Source: Paenibacillus ihbetae (lineage in GTDB: Bacteria; Bacillota; Bacilli; Paenibacillales; Paenibacillaceae). Taken from it: a stretch of DNA of 64,000 nucleotides. Shown here piece by piece: positions 32,590-41,862 of the stretch (positions are counted from its first letter, which is position 1; each line of letters opens with the position of its first letter). Under the pieces are notes generated by a model, which searched no databases, was not told the origin of the DNA, and saw only the letters and a program-made list of their open reading frames with translations. Made by a program: the position numbers and the translations under genes. The DNA is taken from the NCBI RefSeq assembly GCF_002741055.1, contig NZ_CP016809.1, forward strand, positions 558,001 to 622,000. The letters run 5' to 3'.

Positions 32590-35265
32590 TCACGATATCT
32601 GCAAGCTGTACTTGTACTTAAAGCTGTACTTCCCGGAGCCCGCTTGGACCATGACATCCGTTTCGCCAGCGCTTATCGAGAGAATGCCTGCCGCTTGGCT
32701 TAGCGGCACGCCCCCGCTCTCTGTAATGCTTGCAGGATCGGTTGTACCCGGCAATCGAATTTCCGCCGTCGTATTCGGCGGAATGGTTACCTCCACATGC
32801 ATAAGGCTGTCGGCCTCCAGCTTCCAGAACGACCGAGCCGTGCCGTACATGGTATTAATCGTGCCCTCCGCCCACGTCAGGCCCGGCCCCGGGATAGGTG
32901 CAATTACCATGTGCTTATACCCTGGAGAAGCCTCCACCGTTTGGATGCCGGCCACAGTCCGGTATAACCAATCGCCGATGGCGCCGTATGCATAATGGTT
33001 GAATGAATTCATGTCACTGCTCCAGAAGCTTCCGTCTTCCTTAATGCCGTCCCAATGCTCCCAGATGGTCGTCGCGCCTTTCGTTACCGGGTACAGCCAC
33101 GACGGAAAATCTTGCTGCAGAAGCAGCTTGTAGGCCGCTTCGTGCATTCCGTGTTTGCTTAACGCATGGCTGATATAAGGCGTGCCGACAAACCCCGTCG
33201 TCAAGTGGAACTTGCTCTCTTCAAGCAGACGGTGGAGCTTGGCTGCCGCCCGCTTCTCTGCCGGCTCATCGAGCAGATCGAAGAAGATGGCAAGCACATG
33301 CGCCGTTTGCGTGGAAGCGGCCAGCCGTCCGGAAGGCGTCACGAATTCCTCCCGGAACGCCTTTACGACGTTGCTGCGAAGCTCGGCATACTTCCGGGCG
33401 TCTTCCTCTTTACCCAATACAGCTGCCGTTTTCTGCAGCAAATCCACTGAATAGGCGTAATAAGCCGAAGCGATAATGTCCCGCTCCGTTGCGCCGACAT
33501 AGTCGCCCGATTTGGCATCCAACCCCAACCAATCTCCAAAATGAAACCCCGTATTCCATAGAAACTCCTGCTCGCCTTGCGCTTGAATATAGGCCACCCA
33601 CTGCTTCATGCTCTCATACTGCCGCGCGAGGATCCGTTCATCGCCATAGCTGACATACACCGTCCAAGGGCAGATCACGGCAGCATCTCCCCATGCCGCG
33701 GAGCCGAACGAATCGCCGAGAATATTCGGCACCACGAACGGAACCGCCCCATCCTCTCGCTGATCGTGCGCCAGGTCGGACAACCACTTTGTAAAAAACG
33801 GTGCCGTATTCGACAGGAATGCGGCGGTACGGATAAACATCTGCGCATCTCCCGTCCAGCCGAGACGTTCGTCGCGCTGCGGACAATCGGTCGGGATATC
33901 CAGAAAATTCCCCTTCAAGCCCCAGCGGATATTGCTCTGCAGCTGATTGACAAGCGGCTCGGAGCAGCGGAACGTTCCCGTCTCTTCCATATCGGTATGA
34001 AGAACGACGGCTTCGAACGCATCCAAGTCAATGGGCTCCGGAAACCCTGCGACCCGAACGTAACGGAATCCTTGGAATGTAAACCGCGGGGCATACGTTT
34101 CAATTCCCTCACCTTTAAACGTATACGAAATGGTTTGTTTTGCCGTCCGAAGATTATCCGTATAAAAATTCCCGTGTGCATCCAGCACCTCGGCATGCTG
34201 CAGCGTCACGGAAGTTCCTGCCGGTCCCGCTGCACGAAACCGGACCCAGCCAACCAAATTCTGTCCAAAATCAAGGACGGTATCTCCGTCAGGGGTCGTG
34301 AACACTTGTACCGGACGGATCGTTTCGATGGCGCGTACGGGCTCATTGATCTGCGGCTTCAGCATGTCGACCCCATGATCAATCACCTCTGCGGCCTGCC
34401 ACCCGGAGGCCCCAGCCTCCCCTGTGCTCCATGCAGAAATTTCCAGCCGTGCATCATAGGTTTCCCCATGATAGAGCTCCGATATCAGGATCGGTCCTTG
34501 CGCAGCCATCCAACTGGAGTCGGTTCCGATGATCTCCTTCAGGCCATCCTCGTAAATGACGTGAAGTTCAAGCAGAAGCGCAAGCCGGCTTCCGTAGAAA
34601 TTACGGCCGCCCTGCCATCCTAAATTGCCTTTATACCAGCCGTTGCCCAGCCATGCGCCAATGGTGTTATTGCCTTGCTTCAGCATCGAAGTTACATCAT
34701 AGGTTTGCGTTTGGATCGTATGTGCGTAACTCGTCCATCCCGGCGTAAAATATCGGTCTCCCACTCGCTGTCCATTAAGCTCCAGCTCATACAGACCAAG
34801 CGATGTTGCGTACACTCTGGCCTCCTTCACGGCGGCTTCAAGTCGAAAATCCCGGCGCAGCAGCGGCAATTGGGTGGATTCCTCCGAGATTAGAGACAAG
34901 GGTGCTGCAATCCATTGGCCAGTCCATGCTTCCCCTTCCAGCTTGCCCGTTTCCCAATAGGAGGTGTCGGACCATTCGGAGCATGCTCCTTCGTGATCCC
35001 AGACCCGCACTCTATAGAAATAGCGCTTACAAGATGCTGCCTCGAAATGGCTGAGTTCAACATGAACCGATTGCGCGGAATCCACCTTCCCTGACTTCCA
35101 GGACGGAATCGTAAACTGCTCGTCCTCGGCCACTTCAAGCTCATAAGTCTTTTGCGCGACAGCCCGTTTATCCGATTGCAGCCGCCAGCTTAATCTAGGA
35201 TGTCTCTCCCCGATCCCGATCGGATTATGCCAATATTCGCATCGAAGATCCGTCACTTCCAACAT
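32590..35265 (-). CDS. Alpha-L-rhamnosidase, GH78
   Basis: 891 residues from ATG 35265, chosen because GGAGGAATGGGC lies just upstream; two earlier in-frame ATGs have no site. No signal peptide, so it acts inside the cell on imported oligosaccharides. N-terminal beta domains (LRCEYWHNPIGIGERHPRLSW) precede the (alpha/alpha)6 catalytic domain, whose acidic signature DCPQRDERLGWTGDAQMF lies near residue 460. A C-terminal beta-sandwich follows. It removes terminal rhamnose from pectin-type or plant glycosides. It is divergent from an AraC-type gene, its likely regulator. Confidence 0.95.
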   Translation of the reverse strand: MLEVTDLRCEYWHNPIGIGERHPRLSWRLQSDKRAVAQKTYELEVAEDEQFTIPSWKSGKVDSAQSVHVELSHFEAASCKRYFYRVRVWDHEGACSEWSDTSYWETGKLEGEAWTGQWIAAPLSLISEESTQLPLLRRDFRLEAAVKEARVYATSLGLYELELNGQRVGDRYFTPGWTSYAHTIQTQTYDVTSMLKQGNNTIGAWLGNGWYKGNLGWQGGRNFYGSRLALLLELHVIYEDGLKEIIGTDSSWMAAQGPILISELYHGETYDARLEISAWSTGEAGASGWQAAEVIDHGVDMLKPQINEPVRAIETIRPVQVFTTPDGDTVLDFGQNLVGWVRFRAAGPAGTSVTLQHAEVLDAHGNFYTDNLRTAKQTISYTFKGEGIETYAPRFTFQGFRYVRVAGFPEPIDLDAFEAVVLHTDMEETGTFRCSEPLVNQLQSNIRWGLKGNFLDIPTDCPQRDERLGWTGDAQMFIRTAAFLSNTAPFFTKWLSDLAHDQREDGAVPFVVPNILGDSFGSAAWGDAAVICPWTVYVSYGDERILARQYESMKQWVAYIQAQGEQEFLWNTGFHFGDWLGLDAKSGDYVGATERDIIASAYYAYSVDLLQKTAAVLGKEEDARKYAELRSNVVKAFREEFVTPSGRLAASTQTAHVLAIFFDLLDEPAEKRAAAKLHRLLEESKFHLTTGFVGTPYISHALSKHGMHEAAYKLLLQQDFPSWLYPVTKGATTIWEHWDGIKEDGSFWSSDMNSFNHYAYGAIGDWLYRTVAGIQTVEASPGYKHMVIAPIPGPGLTWAEGTINTMYGTARSFWKLEADSLMHVEVTIPPNTTAEIRLPGTTDPASITESGGVPLSQAAGILSISAGETDVMVQAGSGKYSFKYKYSLQIS

Positions 35266-35463
35266 GCCCATTCCTCCGTTCATAGTGATGTACGCGTGAT
35301 TGCATTATTTTTCATCTCAAAGCATCATCGTTATTTTCCTCTTCAAGGAGAGGTTCAACTTCCATTATAGGGATTGTTTTGTTCGGGATTGATTGTAAAA
35401 AGGACATTTACATGAGGTATAATGGACATAATTTACGATAACTTCATAAAGGGGCGACAAGCC

Positions 35464-36366
35464 ATGAAGCGACCGATGGAAACGTACCGCGGAGACTATT
35501 TTTTCCGGCAGGGTGCCATGGTTTTTGTGAATCGGAGCTCGGAAAGCTTCTCGGTCTCTTACCATAATCATGATTTTCTGGAGCTTGCCTACATTGCGGA
35601 GGGAGAAGGCTTTCACCACATTGAGGATCAGGTGCAAAAGGTCCGTAAGGGGCAGCTGTTCTTCATCCCGCTCGGCGTGCCTCACGTGTTCAGGCCCACC
35701 TCCGCTAACGGTAAACCGCTCATCGTGAACAATTGCATCTTCTCGGTCCTTCTCTTGCCGAAGCTGATCGCATTTGCGTCCGATCCGGGTATGGTTACCT
35801 TCCTGAAGCAGATGGAGGAGGGGCTTCTCGGTCATATTTCCGTAACGGATCGAAATGATCGCTTCGAGCAATTATTCGAAACGCTGTATGAGCAGAATGC
35901 CCGCTCCATGTCCGGCTCCAATGATTACCTGCATGCGCTTCTGCTGCAGCTCATTATCGAATTGAAACGAGCCAGAGACGAGCTCGAACCCGCAGGTCCA
36001 ATGCAGGCAAATGACTATTCCTTTCAGGAAGTCCTGCAATACGTGGAAAACCATTATATGAAAGAGCTGACGTTAACGCATCTTGCGCATGCCAGCGGCT
36101 TCAGCGAGCGACATTTGCAGCGCTTGTTCCTGCAGTATACCGGGATGACATGGCACCATTACCTGCAAACGGTTCGCATCCGTATGAGCCGAAGGCTGCT
36201 GCGAAGCACCTCGTCCAAGATCAGTGCCGTTGCCGAGCAGGTCGGATATAAAGACATCCATTCCTTCAACAGGGTATTCAAACGGAGCATGGGGCTTACA
36301 CCGGGACAATACCGTAAAGAGGCTCGTCTCTCCATGGAGACCCGGCTACTGATGGACCCTTTTTAA
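35464..36366 (+). CDS. AraC family transcriptional regulator with N-terminal cupin
   Basis: 300 residues from ATG 35464 (AAAGGGGCGACAAGCC upstream). The N-terminal cupin-type sensor domain (YHNHDFLELAYIAEGEGFHHI then GQLFFIPLGVPHVFRP) precedes a C-terminal double helix-turn-helix (LTLTHLAHASGFSERHLQRLFLQY; ISAVAEQVGYKDIHSFNRVFKRSMGLTPGQYR). Divergent from the GH78 gene with about 200 nt between starts, so it most probably activates rhamnosidase expression when a sugar such as rhamnose is bound. Confidence 0.92.
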   Translation: MKRPMETYRGDYFFRQGAMVFVNRSSESFSVSYHNHDFLELAYIAEGEGFHHIEDQVQKVRKGQLFFIPLGVPHVFRPTSANGKPLIVNNCIFSVLLLPKLIAFASDPGMVTFLKQMEEGLLGHISVTDRNDRFEQLFETLYEQNARSMSGSNDYLHALLLQLIIELKRARDELEPAGPMQANDYSFQEVLQYVENHYMKELTLTHLAHASGFSERHLQRLFLQYTGMTWHHYLQTVRIRMSRRLLRSTSSKISAVAEQVGYKDIHSFNRVFKRSMGLTPGQYRKEARLSMETRLLMDPF

Positions 36367-36497
36367 AAGTAAAAAGTAAAGTTCTTGGCGTAACCACGGT
36401 GGCAGCGGTCTTAAAGGGCTCGCACGCTCCCTGATTTTTTCAACATGGCGACCGTGTTTATGTTTCACTGCATCACAATATACGGGCTTATGTAACG

Positions 36498-36563
36498 CAA
36501 TCAGAGCGGAAAAATGTCGCATGCAATAGGCGTCACTTCCGCTCTGATTGGAAATGCCTTTTT
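36498..36563. terminator. Stem-loop between the AraC gene and the convergent NmrA-like gene
   Basis: 13-bp stem CAATCAGAGCGGA / TCCGCTCTGATTG with a 27-nt loop; CCTTTTT follows 8 nt later on the plus strand. The rest of 36367-36645 shows no gene. Confidence 0.55.
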
Positions 36564-36645
36564 CTATTCCCCGCGGGATTCGTGGATCTCCCCATCCTGT
36601 TTCAAGATTTGAGATTCCCACGTGTAATTGCTCATATGTTGGTGG

Positions 36646-37476
36646 TTATCCCGATGTTTCTTCTGTAAAGTAACCCGCATGTTCCCGAGCCCAATCGGAG
36701 AACGTTCTGGCAGGTGTGCCGGTAACCTGCTCCACTGTGAGGTTGACGGTATAGGCCTCGACCGGCGGATGCTTATGCCAATTGATGACGTAGTCAATAA
36801 TCTCTTCCTCTACGCCCAGCTTTGCCATGCGTGCACGCTCCTCTGCCTCCGTTATTTGTACGAACCGGATGTCCTTACCAATGGCTTTGCTCAGAATGCC
36901 GACTTTCTGCGGGACGATTAGTACCTCCGGTCCGGTGAGCGTATATGTTTTACCTGCATGACCGTCTCTCGTCAGGGCCGCGGCTGCGACACGAGCCACG
37001 TCGCCTTCATGGACAGAAGCCTGCAAAGAATCCCCGAAGAGATCCCGAACGACTCCTTCCGTTTGAATGGACTCCTTCCAACTCAACACATTGGACATAA
37101 AGTCCACCGGCTGCAGCTGGGTCCACTCCAAGTCGCTAGCTTCAACGGCCTGCTCAACCGTTCCCTTCCTTCCATCCCACAGGACGGTCACGCGCTTTAC
37201 GCCGGCTTTCTCAGCCATCCGTATGATTTCATCTCCTGTCGTAAGCGGAATATAACCTGCCCCGGTCGTTATTAAGTGCAGTGCGGTTACGCCTCGAAGC
37301 GCTGGACCCAGCGTTGCCGGTTCGCTAAGATCACCTGCGAACACTTCAACCTCCGAAGGAAATTTAGCCGAAGCCGGATTCCGGGTCAGCGCCCTTAGGC
37401 GGTGCCCCTCCTTCAACAGCTCTTGGATAAGTTGACGGCCTACTCTTCCCGTCGCCCCCGTAACTAAAATAGTCAT
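36646..37476 (-). CDS. NmrA/NAD(P)H-binding atypical SDR oxidoreductase
   Basis: 276 residues. N-terminal MTILVTGATGRVGRQLIQEL is the glycine-rich NAD(P)H site of the NmrA/QOR2-like atypical SDR group; no YxxxK catalytic pair is evident, as usual there. Such proteins serve as quinone reductases or redox sensors. AAAGGAGGATTTACT precedes the start. An azoreductase gene lies 78 nt upstream on the same strand, which suggests a shared redox or electrophile-stress role. Confidence 0.85.
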   Translation of the reverse strand: MTILVTGATGRVGRQLIQELLKEGHRLRALTRNPASAKFPSEVEVFAGDLSEPATLGPALRGVTALHLITTGAGYIPLTTGDEIIRMAEKAGVKRVTVLWDGRKGTVEQAVEASDLEWTQLQPVDFMSNVLSWKESIQTEGVVRDLFGDSLQASVHEGDVARVAAAALTRDGHAGKTYTLTGPEVLIVPQKVGILSKAIGKDIRFVQITEAEERARMAKLGVEEEIIDYVINWHKHPPVEAYTVNLTVEQVTGTPARTFSDWAREHAGYFTEETSG

Positions 37477-37554
37477 AGTAAATCCTCCTTTAATATTCTA
37501 TTTAATGACTTGTTTGTAACTCCCAATCAAAATGTCACCAGCATCCTGCTCCCT

Positions 37555-38175
37555 TTAGAACCGTTTTGCCTCCATGACGACCTTCCGCATCCCTTCTTCG
37601 ATAATGGATGCCCCCTGGTCGGGAAACTGATGGTGTCCTTCGATAACGACGGTCGAAATATTCGTTATCCCGAAAAAATTCAAATGACGCTTAACGAAAT
37701 GGACGGCCATTTCGAACGGGCTATCCTCCCCGTATACGCCTCCCCGTGCATTCAGCAGCACTGCTCTTTTATCCGACAATAATCCAACAGGTCCTGCCTC
37801 CGTGTATCTGAACGTTTTACCGGGAAGATGCATGAGGTCCAGGTACGCATGGAGAACGGAAGGCACGGTCAGATTCCACAGCGGGAACGCCATGACGATT
37901 TTGTCGGCGGAAGTGAACTGCTCCAAATGCTTCTCCACAATGGATCGGATCTGCTTTTCTTTTCCGCTCAGCTCCTTCCCGGTGGCCGATTTGTAATTCG
38001 CCTGGATCATATCCCACCCCAGCAGCGGCAGTTCCTGCTCGTGCAAATGAACCTCGACAACCGTGTCCTCCGCATGCGTCTCCTTGTAATGCTTTAAAAA
38101 GGCTTCATACATTTTGACGCTGACGGACTCTTCCGCCGGACGATCATTGGCTTTGACAAATAATACGGTACTCAT
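37555..38175 (-). CDS. azoR: FMN-dependent NADH:quinone/azo oxidoreductase (AzoR family)
   Basis: 206 residues, a flavodoxin-like fold. MSTVLFVKANDRPAEESVSVKMYEAFL binds the FMN phosphate; FPLWNLTVPSVLHAYLDLMHLPGKTFRYTE and NARGGVYG are family hallmarks. It reduces quinones and azo dyes with NADH in two-electron steps, protecting against thiol-reactive quinones. CCGGAGGGACACAAGG precedes ATG 38175. Upstream of the NmrA-like gene and probably co-transcribed. Confidence 0.92.
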   Translation of the reverse strand: MSTVLFVKANDRPAEESVSVKMYEAFLKHYKETHAEDTVVEVHLHEQELPLLGWDMIQANYKSATGKELSGKEKQIRSIVEKHLEQFTSADKIVMAFPLWNLTVPSVLHAYLDLMHLPGKTFRYTEAGPVGLLSDKRAVLLNARGGVYGEDSPFEMAVHFVKRHLNFFGITNISTVVIEGHHQFPDQGASIIEEGMRKVVMEAKRF

Positions 38176-38285
38176 CCTTGTGTCCCTCCGGTATCTAAAT
38201 TAGTGTGCAATCCTTGAAGTGCTTACCTCTATTTAATCGAAAAATCCGGAGCGGAACGTCCGGCACTGGTCGAATCCTGACATAC

Positions 38286-38315
38286 AAAAAAGGCCTTATC
38301 CGAAGATAAGACCTT
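38286..38315 (-). terminator. Terminator of the two-component system
   Basis: Stem AAGGCCTTATC / GATAAGACCTT (one mismatch) with a CGAA tetraloop, followed on the minus strand by TTTTTTG. Confidence 0.88.
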
Positions 38316-38341
38316 ACTCTACGACCTTGGTCGCAGAAGGA

Positions 38342-38986
38342 TTACGCCTTAAACCATCCATTTTTGATTGCGTGCAGCGCGGCTTGGGTCCGATCCTGGA
38401 CCTCCATTTTTCCGAGGATATGCGTTATATGCGTCTTGACCGTCTTCTCGGTAATATGCAATGCAGCTGCAATTTCCTTGTTACTTCGCCCCATGGTAAT
38501 CTGCTCCAGCACATCCCGTTCGCGGGCGGTCAGGATGTGAATGCCTTTGGGCGCTCCGTCGTCTGTTGCCACATGGGCGATCAGCTGATTCGTTACTTGC
38601 GGATGGAGCGTGCGGCTTCCGTTCATCGCCGCGATGATCGTCTCAACCAGCACTTTCGGCTCGATATCCTTGAGCTGGTACCCGATCGCTCCTGCTTTTA
38701 TCGCCGGCAGAACAGAATCACGGTCGGCAAAGCTGGTAAGCATAATGACCTTCATCTTGGGAAACCGGGCCATAATTTGCTTCGTCGCTTCAATGCCGTC
38801 CATTTCCGGCATCACCAGATCCATCAGAATTACGTCAGGCTGCAGCAGCTCTGCCTTCTCCAGCGCCTCAAGCCCGTTCAACGCCTGGTCCACGATTTCG
38901 ATCATGGGCTGCGTCTGCAGGAAATATCGCAAACCTCGTAATACTACCAGATGATCATCCACAATTAATACCTTTATCTTATTCAT
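38342..38986 (-). CDS. Response regulator, NarL/LuxR family
   Basis: 214 residues. N-terminal receiver with acidic pocket VDDH, phospho-acceptor Asp in DVILMDLVMPEMDGI (about residue 56) and Lys in YQLKD; C-terminal LuxR helix-turn-helix (LTARERDVLEQITMGRSNKEIAAALHITEKTVKTHI). Its start overlaps the end of the histidine kinase gene by 8 nt, so the two form a translationally coupled pair. Targets are not evident. Confidence 0.94.
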   Translation of the reverse strand: MNKIKVLIVDDHLVVLRGLRYFLQTQPMIEIVDQALNGLEALEKAELLQPDVILMDLVMPEMDGIEATKQIMARFPKMKVIMLTSFADRDSVLPAIKAGAIGYQLKDIEPKVLVETIIAAMNGSRTLHPQVTNQLIAHVATDDGAPKGIHILTARERDVLEQITMGRSNKEIAAALHITEKTVKTHITHILGKMEVQDRTQAALHAIKNGWFKA

Positions 38987-40682
38987 CCGTACCCTCTTTC
39001 CTGGCCGGTAGAGGAACCGTTACCGTAAGGACGGTCCCCATGCCTTCCTCACTGCTGATATTCAAAGTGCCGTTGATTTCCTCAGCTCTCTCCTTCATGC
39101 TGGTGAGCCCAAGCGAGCGATGCCTTTTCTCGGTTCCCCCCGGGTTGAACCCCCGTCCTTGGTCCGAGATTTTCATGAATATATTGGATCCCTCCCGCGC
39201 AATCCGGATCCAGGCGCGATTCGTGCCTGCATGCTTGCTGATATTGTTAAGCGCCTCCTGACCGATCCGATACAGCGCCTCTTCCACTTTCTTCGCCAGC
39301 TCGGGAGGCTCCTTCATGAGGAAGATGAGCTGGATGTTCAGCTTTTCGGCATATTCCTTCAGGGATGACAAGATCCCCCTTGCTTCCCCGTACGGACGAA
39401 GCTGCCAAATTAGCGAGCGCATTTCGGATAGCGTCTCTTGGGCTAACTGCCCGATATCGTGGATCGCTTCTGCCGTATGCGGATCCTCGTTCAGCATTTG
39501 CTCACGAACCCCTTGCGCTAGCAGCGATAAGGAGAATAGCTTCTGATTGACCGAATCATGGAGATCGCGGGCAAGGCGATTACGCTCCTCAACCAGCAGC
39601 AATTCCTGCCATTCGTAATAAATGCAGATCTTCTCTAGCGCAAGTGAAATATGCTCGGCGAGCATCTCGAGAATTTCCATTTCCAGCGCGCTGAACGGCT
39701 CGTTATCCCGCCCGATGAACAGCACGCCTATGGATTCCTTGGTATGAAATGTGCGCTCCTGGTAGGTTAACGGCAGGGCTGCCGAATGGGGATGGGGCCC
39801 AATACCAGGCAGAACCCGTACAGGGCCTTCATGAGCTATGCCCCGCTGCTCAGCGAAGGCGCGATGGATGATTCCTCCATCTTTCCCGGACTTTCGAGAG
39901 CTTTTACGGACCGGTTTCATGGAATTGTTCGTCACCCCATGATGATAAACGGTGTGCAGGTAAAGCTCATGATCTTTCTCGACCGAAATCAAGGCGACGC
40001 TCGGCCAGCCGAAGGAGGCACCCAGCTGCTCGACGATCGCCGTATACATTCGATTTAAATCGTTGATCTTCCAAAGATATCTGGTCACTCTCGTTGCTTT
40101 CGCATAGTAATCAACGATGAAGCGGGCAACGCTATCCACCGCCTGCTTCTCCCTTAGTTCATACAATCTGGTCCGCTCGACTGCGGTTCCGATCTGGTAA
40201 GCGACCGATTGCAGCAGCGCAAGCTCGCTTTCCGAGAAGTGCTCTTTGCCTGGAGAACCCACATTGAGAATCCCGATCCGGTTGCCTTGAACTGTCAGAG
40301 GGATCGTCGCATGGTGCGTTAGTTGATGGGTCTCCCCCCAATTCTCTTTAATAGCATTATGCAGCCGCTCACACTCAATAATCGTAACCGGCTCCGTCAG
40401 GCTGCCGGACCAGTACATTCGAAGGCATAGACAGTCGCCGCAGCGCATAGGCTTCTTCCCCTCCCAAGTTAAGGCAGGGGGCAGACGACGGTCTGCCATC
40501 ATGCTGTACTCCGGTTTATCGCCGGCCAGAAACAGCCAGCCCGTCTCAAGCTGAGTCAAATCCAGCAGCTTCTCAAGCGTAGTCTGCAGCATTTGGAGCA
40601 TGTCGCTGCTTTGGTTGAGCGTCTCTGCGATGGTCTTTAAGATCGTAAGCTCTCTTACATGCTGCTCCCGATGCTCTAACAT
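38979..40682 (-). CDS. Cytoplasmic sensor histidine kinase with two GAF domains
   Basis: 567 residues from ATG 40682 (GATGAGGTG upstream; an in-frame GTG is 3 codons earlier). No membrane helices. GAF domain 1 is at about 15-180 and contains a cysteine cluster (MRCGDCLCLRMYW ... IIECERL); GAF 2 is at about 200-365. HisKA_3 phosphorylation helix RDLHDSVNQKLFSLSLLAQG near 395, then a NarX/DegS-type ATPase domain (GQEALNNISKHA, DQGRGFNPGG). A small-molecule or redox cue is likely. Paired with the downstream response regulator. Confidence 0.92.
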   Translation of the reverse strand: MLEHREQHVRELTILKTIAETLNQSSDMLQMLQTTLEKLLDLTQLETGWLFLAGDKPEYSMMADRRLPPALTWEGKKPMRCGDCLCLRMYWSGSLTEPVTIIECERLHNAIKENWGETHQLTHHATIPLTVQGNRIGILNVGSPGKEHFSESELALLQSVAYQIGTAVERTRLYELREKQAVDSVARFIVDYYAKATRVTRYLWKINDLNRMYTAIVEQLGASFGWPSVALISVEKDHELYLHTVYHHGVTNNSMKPVRKSSRKSGKDGGIIHRAFAEQRGIAHEGPVRVLPGIGPHPHSAALPLTYQERTFHTKESIGVLFIGRDNEPFSALEMEILEMLAEHISLALEKICIYYEWQELLLVEERNRLARDLHDSVNQKLFSLSLLAQGVREQMLNEDPHTAEAIHDIGQLAQETLSEMRSLIWQLRPYGEARGILSSLKEYAEKLNIQLIFLMKEPPELAKKVEEALYRIGQEALNNISKHAGTNRAWIRIAREGSNIFMKISDQGRGFNPGGTEKRHRSLGLTSMKERAEEINGTLNISSEEGMGTVLTVTVPLPARKEGTDE

Positions 40683-40848
40683 AAAGGCCACACCTCATCT
40701 ATCGTAAAATGGTAACCTGCGGAAAATTAGGATCATTTCATTGGAATCCGAAAAGAAGGAAGCTTCATTATTGACGGCGAAATTGTATGGGGAACGTGAG
40801 GATTATCTGCGAGTCAGCCATCATTTTCAAAATAAGGAGCCACAGGCA

Positions 40849-41148
40849 ATGACAACCTCAAGCAATAATCAAAGGACATGCAGCCAGGGCCACACTTACT
40901 ATAAAAGCAGCGATTGTCCGACCTGTCCTATCTGCGAGCAGGAGCAACGGCCTGAAAGCGGATTTCTCTCCATGCTCTCGGCACCTGCAAGACGGGCCTT
41001 GGAGAACCACGGAATCACGACCTTGGAGGAGCTGTCGAATTACAGCGAGAAGGAAATTTTGAAGCTTCACGGGATGGGCCCCGCTTCGATGCCGAAGCTG
41101 CGAACAGCTTTGGAAGCTGGCGGGTTATCGTTCAAAAAGCAGGCATAG
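40849..41148 (+). CDS. Small protein with zinc-ribbon-like N-terminus and RNA polymerase alpha-CTD-like domain
   Basis: 99 residues from ATG 40849, after AATAAGGAGCCACAGGCA. Four or more Cys in TCSQGHTYYKSSDCPTCPICEQEQ suggest a bound zinc. The C-terminal 60 residues (LSAPARRALENHGITTLEELSNYSEKEILKLHGMGPASMPKLRTAL) match the helix-hairpin-helix alpha-CTD of RNA polymerase, which contacts UP-element DNA and regulators. The core alpha subunit itself is not here, so this is a free-standing copy of the domain of unknown role. The gene is divergent from the histidine kinase. Confidence 0.85.
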   Translation: MTTSSNNQRTCSQGHTYYKSSDCPTCPICEQEQRPESGFLSMLSAPARRALENHGITTLEELSNYSEKEILKLHGMGPASMPKLRTALEAGGLSFKKQA

Positions 41149-41220
41149 GGAGAACGGCACCCTGATATTCTTTGCCTGCATGCCGATCGTGGGATCATCG
41201 ATGCTCGATCCCTTTCAATT

Positions 41221-41246
41221 GGGCTCAACTAACAGAGCCCTTTTTC
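41221..41246 (+). terminator. Terminator of the alpha-CTD-like gene
   Basis: GGGCTC-AACTAACA-GAGCCC followed by TTTTTCTT. Confidence 0.82.
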
Positions 41247-41263
41247 TTATGCCTGATCCGAGC

Positions 41264-41695
41264 CTACTCCAGCTGCTTCTCCAGCATGACTTCATCTTCC
41301 TTGACGAAGCCGGATTTCTCGTAAGCCCGGATCGCCGCGTCATTATCGCAGCCGGTCAGCACTTTAATCGTAGACACGCCCTGAGAACGCAGCTGCTCTT
41401 CAATGCATTCGAGCATCATCCCTGCAAGCCCCATCCCCCGGACCTGTTCCTGGACGTACATTTCCGTAATCTCCCCCAGCAGCTCCTCATAGCAGAACGA
41501 CGTATAGGTCTGCGCGCAAGCAAAGCCGACCGGCTCATCGTTCAGCAGGGCAATCACGACGATCTCGTCTCCATGCTGCAAGCGCCTCTCCACAATGGCG
41601 ACCGGCATTCTTCCCCCATTAAATTCATCGTTTAAGCTCACCAGTGCCGGCGCATCCGAGCTTGTGGCCAAACGCACCTTGGGTACTCGATTCAT
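41264..41695 (-). CDS. GNAT family N-acetyltransferase
   Basis: 143 residues from ATG 41695. The acetyl-CoA motif A is VQEQVRGMGLAGMMLECIEEQLRSQG (R/QxxGxG/A form) and the C-terminal AIRAYEKSGFVKEDEVMLEK completes the fold. Acceptor unknown. The start is uncertain because the upstream site (AAAGGTTGG) is weak, but an extended -10 promoter at 41748-41756 leaves little room for a longer protein. Confidence 0.85.
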   Translation of the reverse strand: MNRVPKVRLATSSDAPALVSLNDEFNGGRMPVAIVERRLQHGDEIVVIALLNDEPVGFACAQTYTSFCYEELLGEITEMYVQEQVRGMGLAGMMLECIEEQLRSQGVSTIKVLTGCDNDAAIRAYEKSGFVKEDEVMLEKQLE

Positions 41696-41747
41696 GAAAT
41701 CCGATCCCAACCTTTCCCGAAGTCTTCTGGATGCAAGAATCCTTATT

Positions 41748-41756
41748 AGTATACCA
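41748..41756 (-). promoter_or_regulatory. Extended -10 promoter of the GNAT gene
   Basis: On the minus strand TGG-TATACT (TATACT at 41748-41753), 52 nt before the ATG; no good -35. Confidence 0.5.
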
Positions 41757-41810
41757 TCATTATCCAATCCCGCCCACGAGTGGTCCTTTCGTATTAACGG
41801 CTGCATAAAA

Positions 41811-41843
41811 AAGGTCCCTGCTGCATCAGTCAGCAAGGACCTT
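41811..41843 (-). terminator. Terminator of copC-copD
   Basis: 13-bp stem AAGGTCCCTGCTG / CAGCAAGGACCTT (one mismatch), followed on the minus strand by TTTTTTATG. 19 nt past the copD stop. Confidence 0.88.
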
Positions 41844-41862
41844 CATTGTCCATGATCTTTGG

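Noticed and set aside
32301..32621. 106-codon frame over the 15-nt repeat array as a gene
   Set aside because: TTG start without ribosome site, protein is repeat translation only; reported as a repeat instead.
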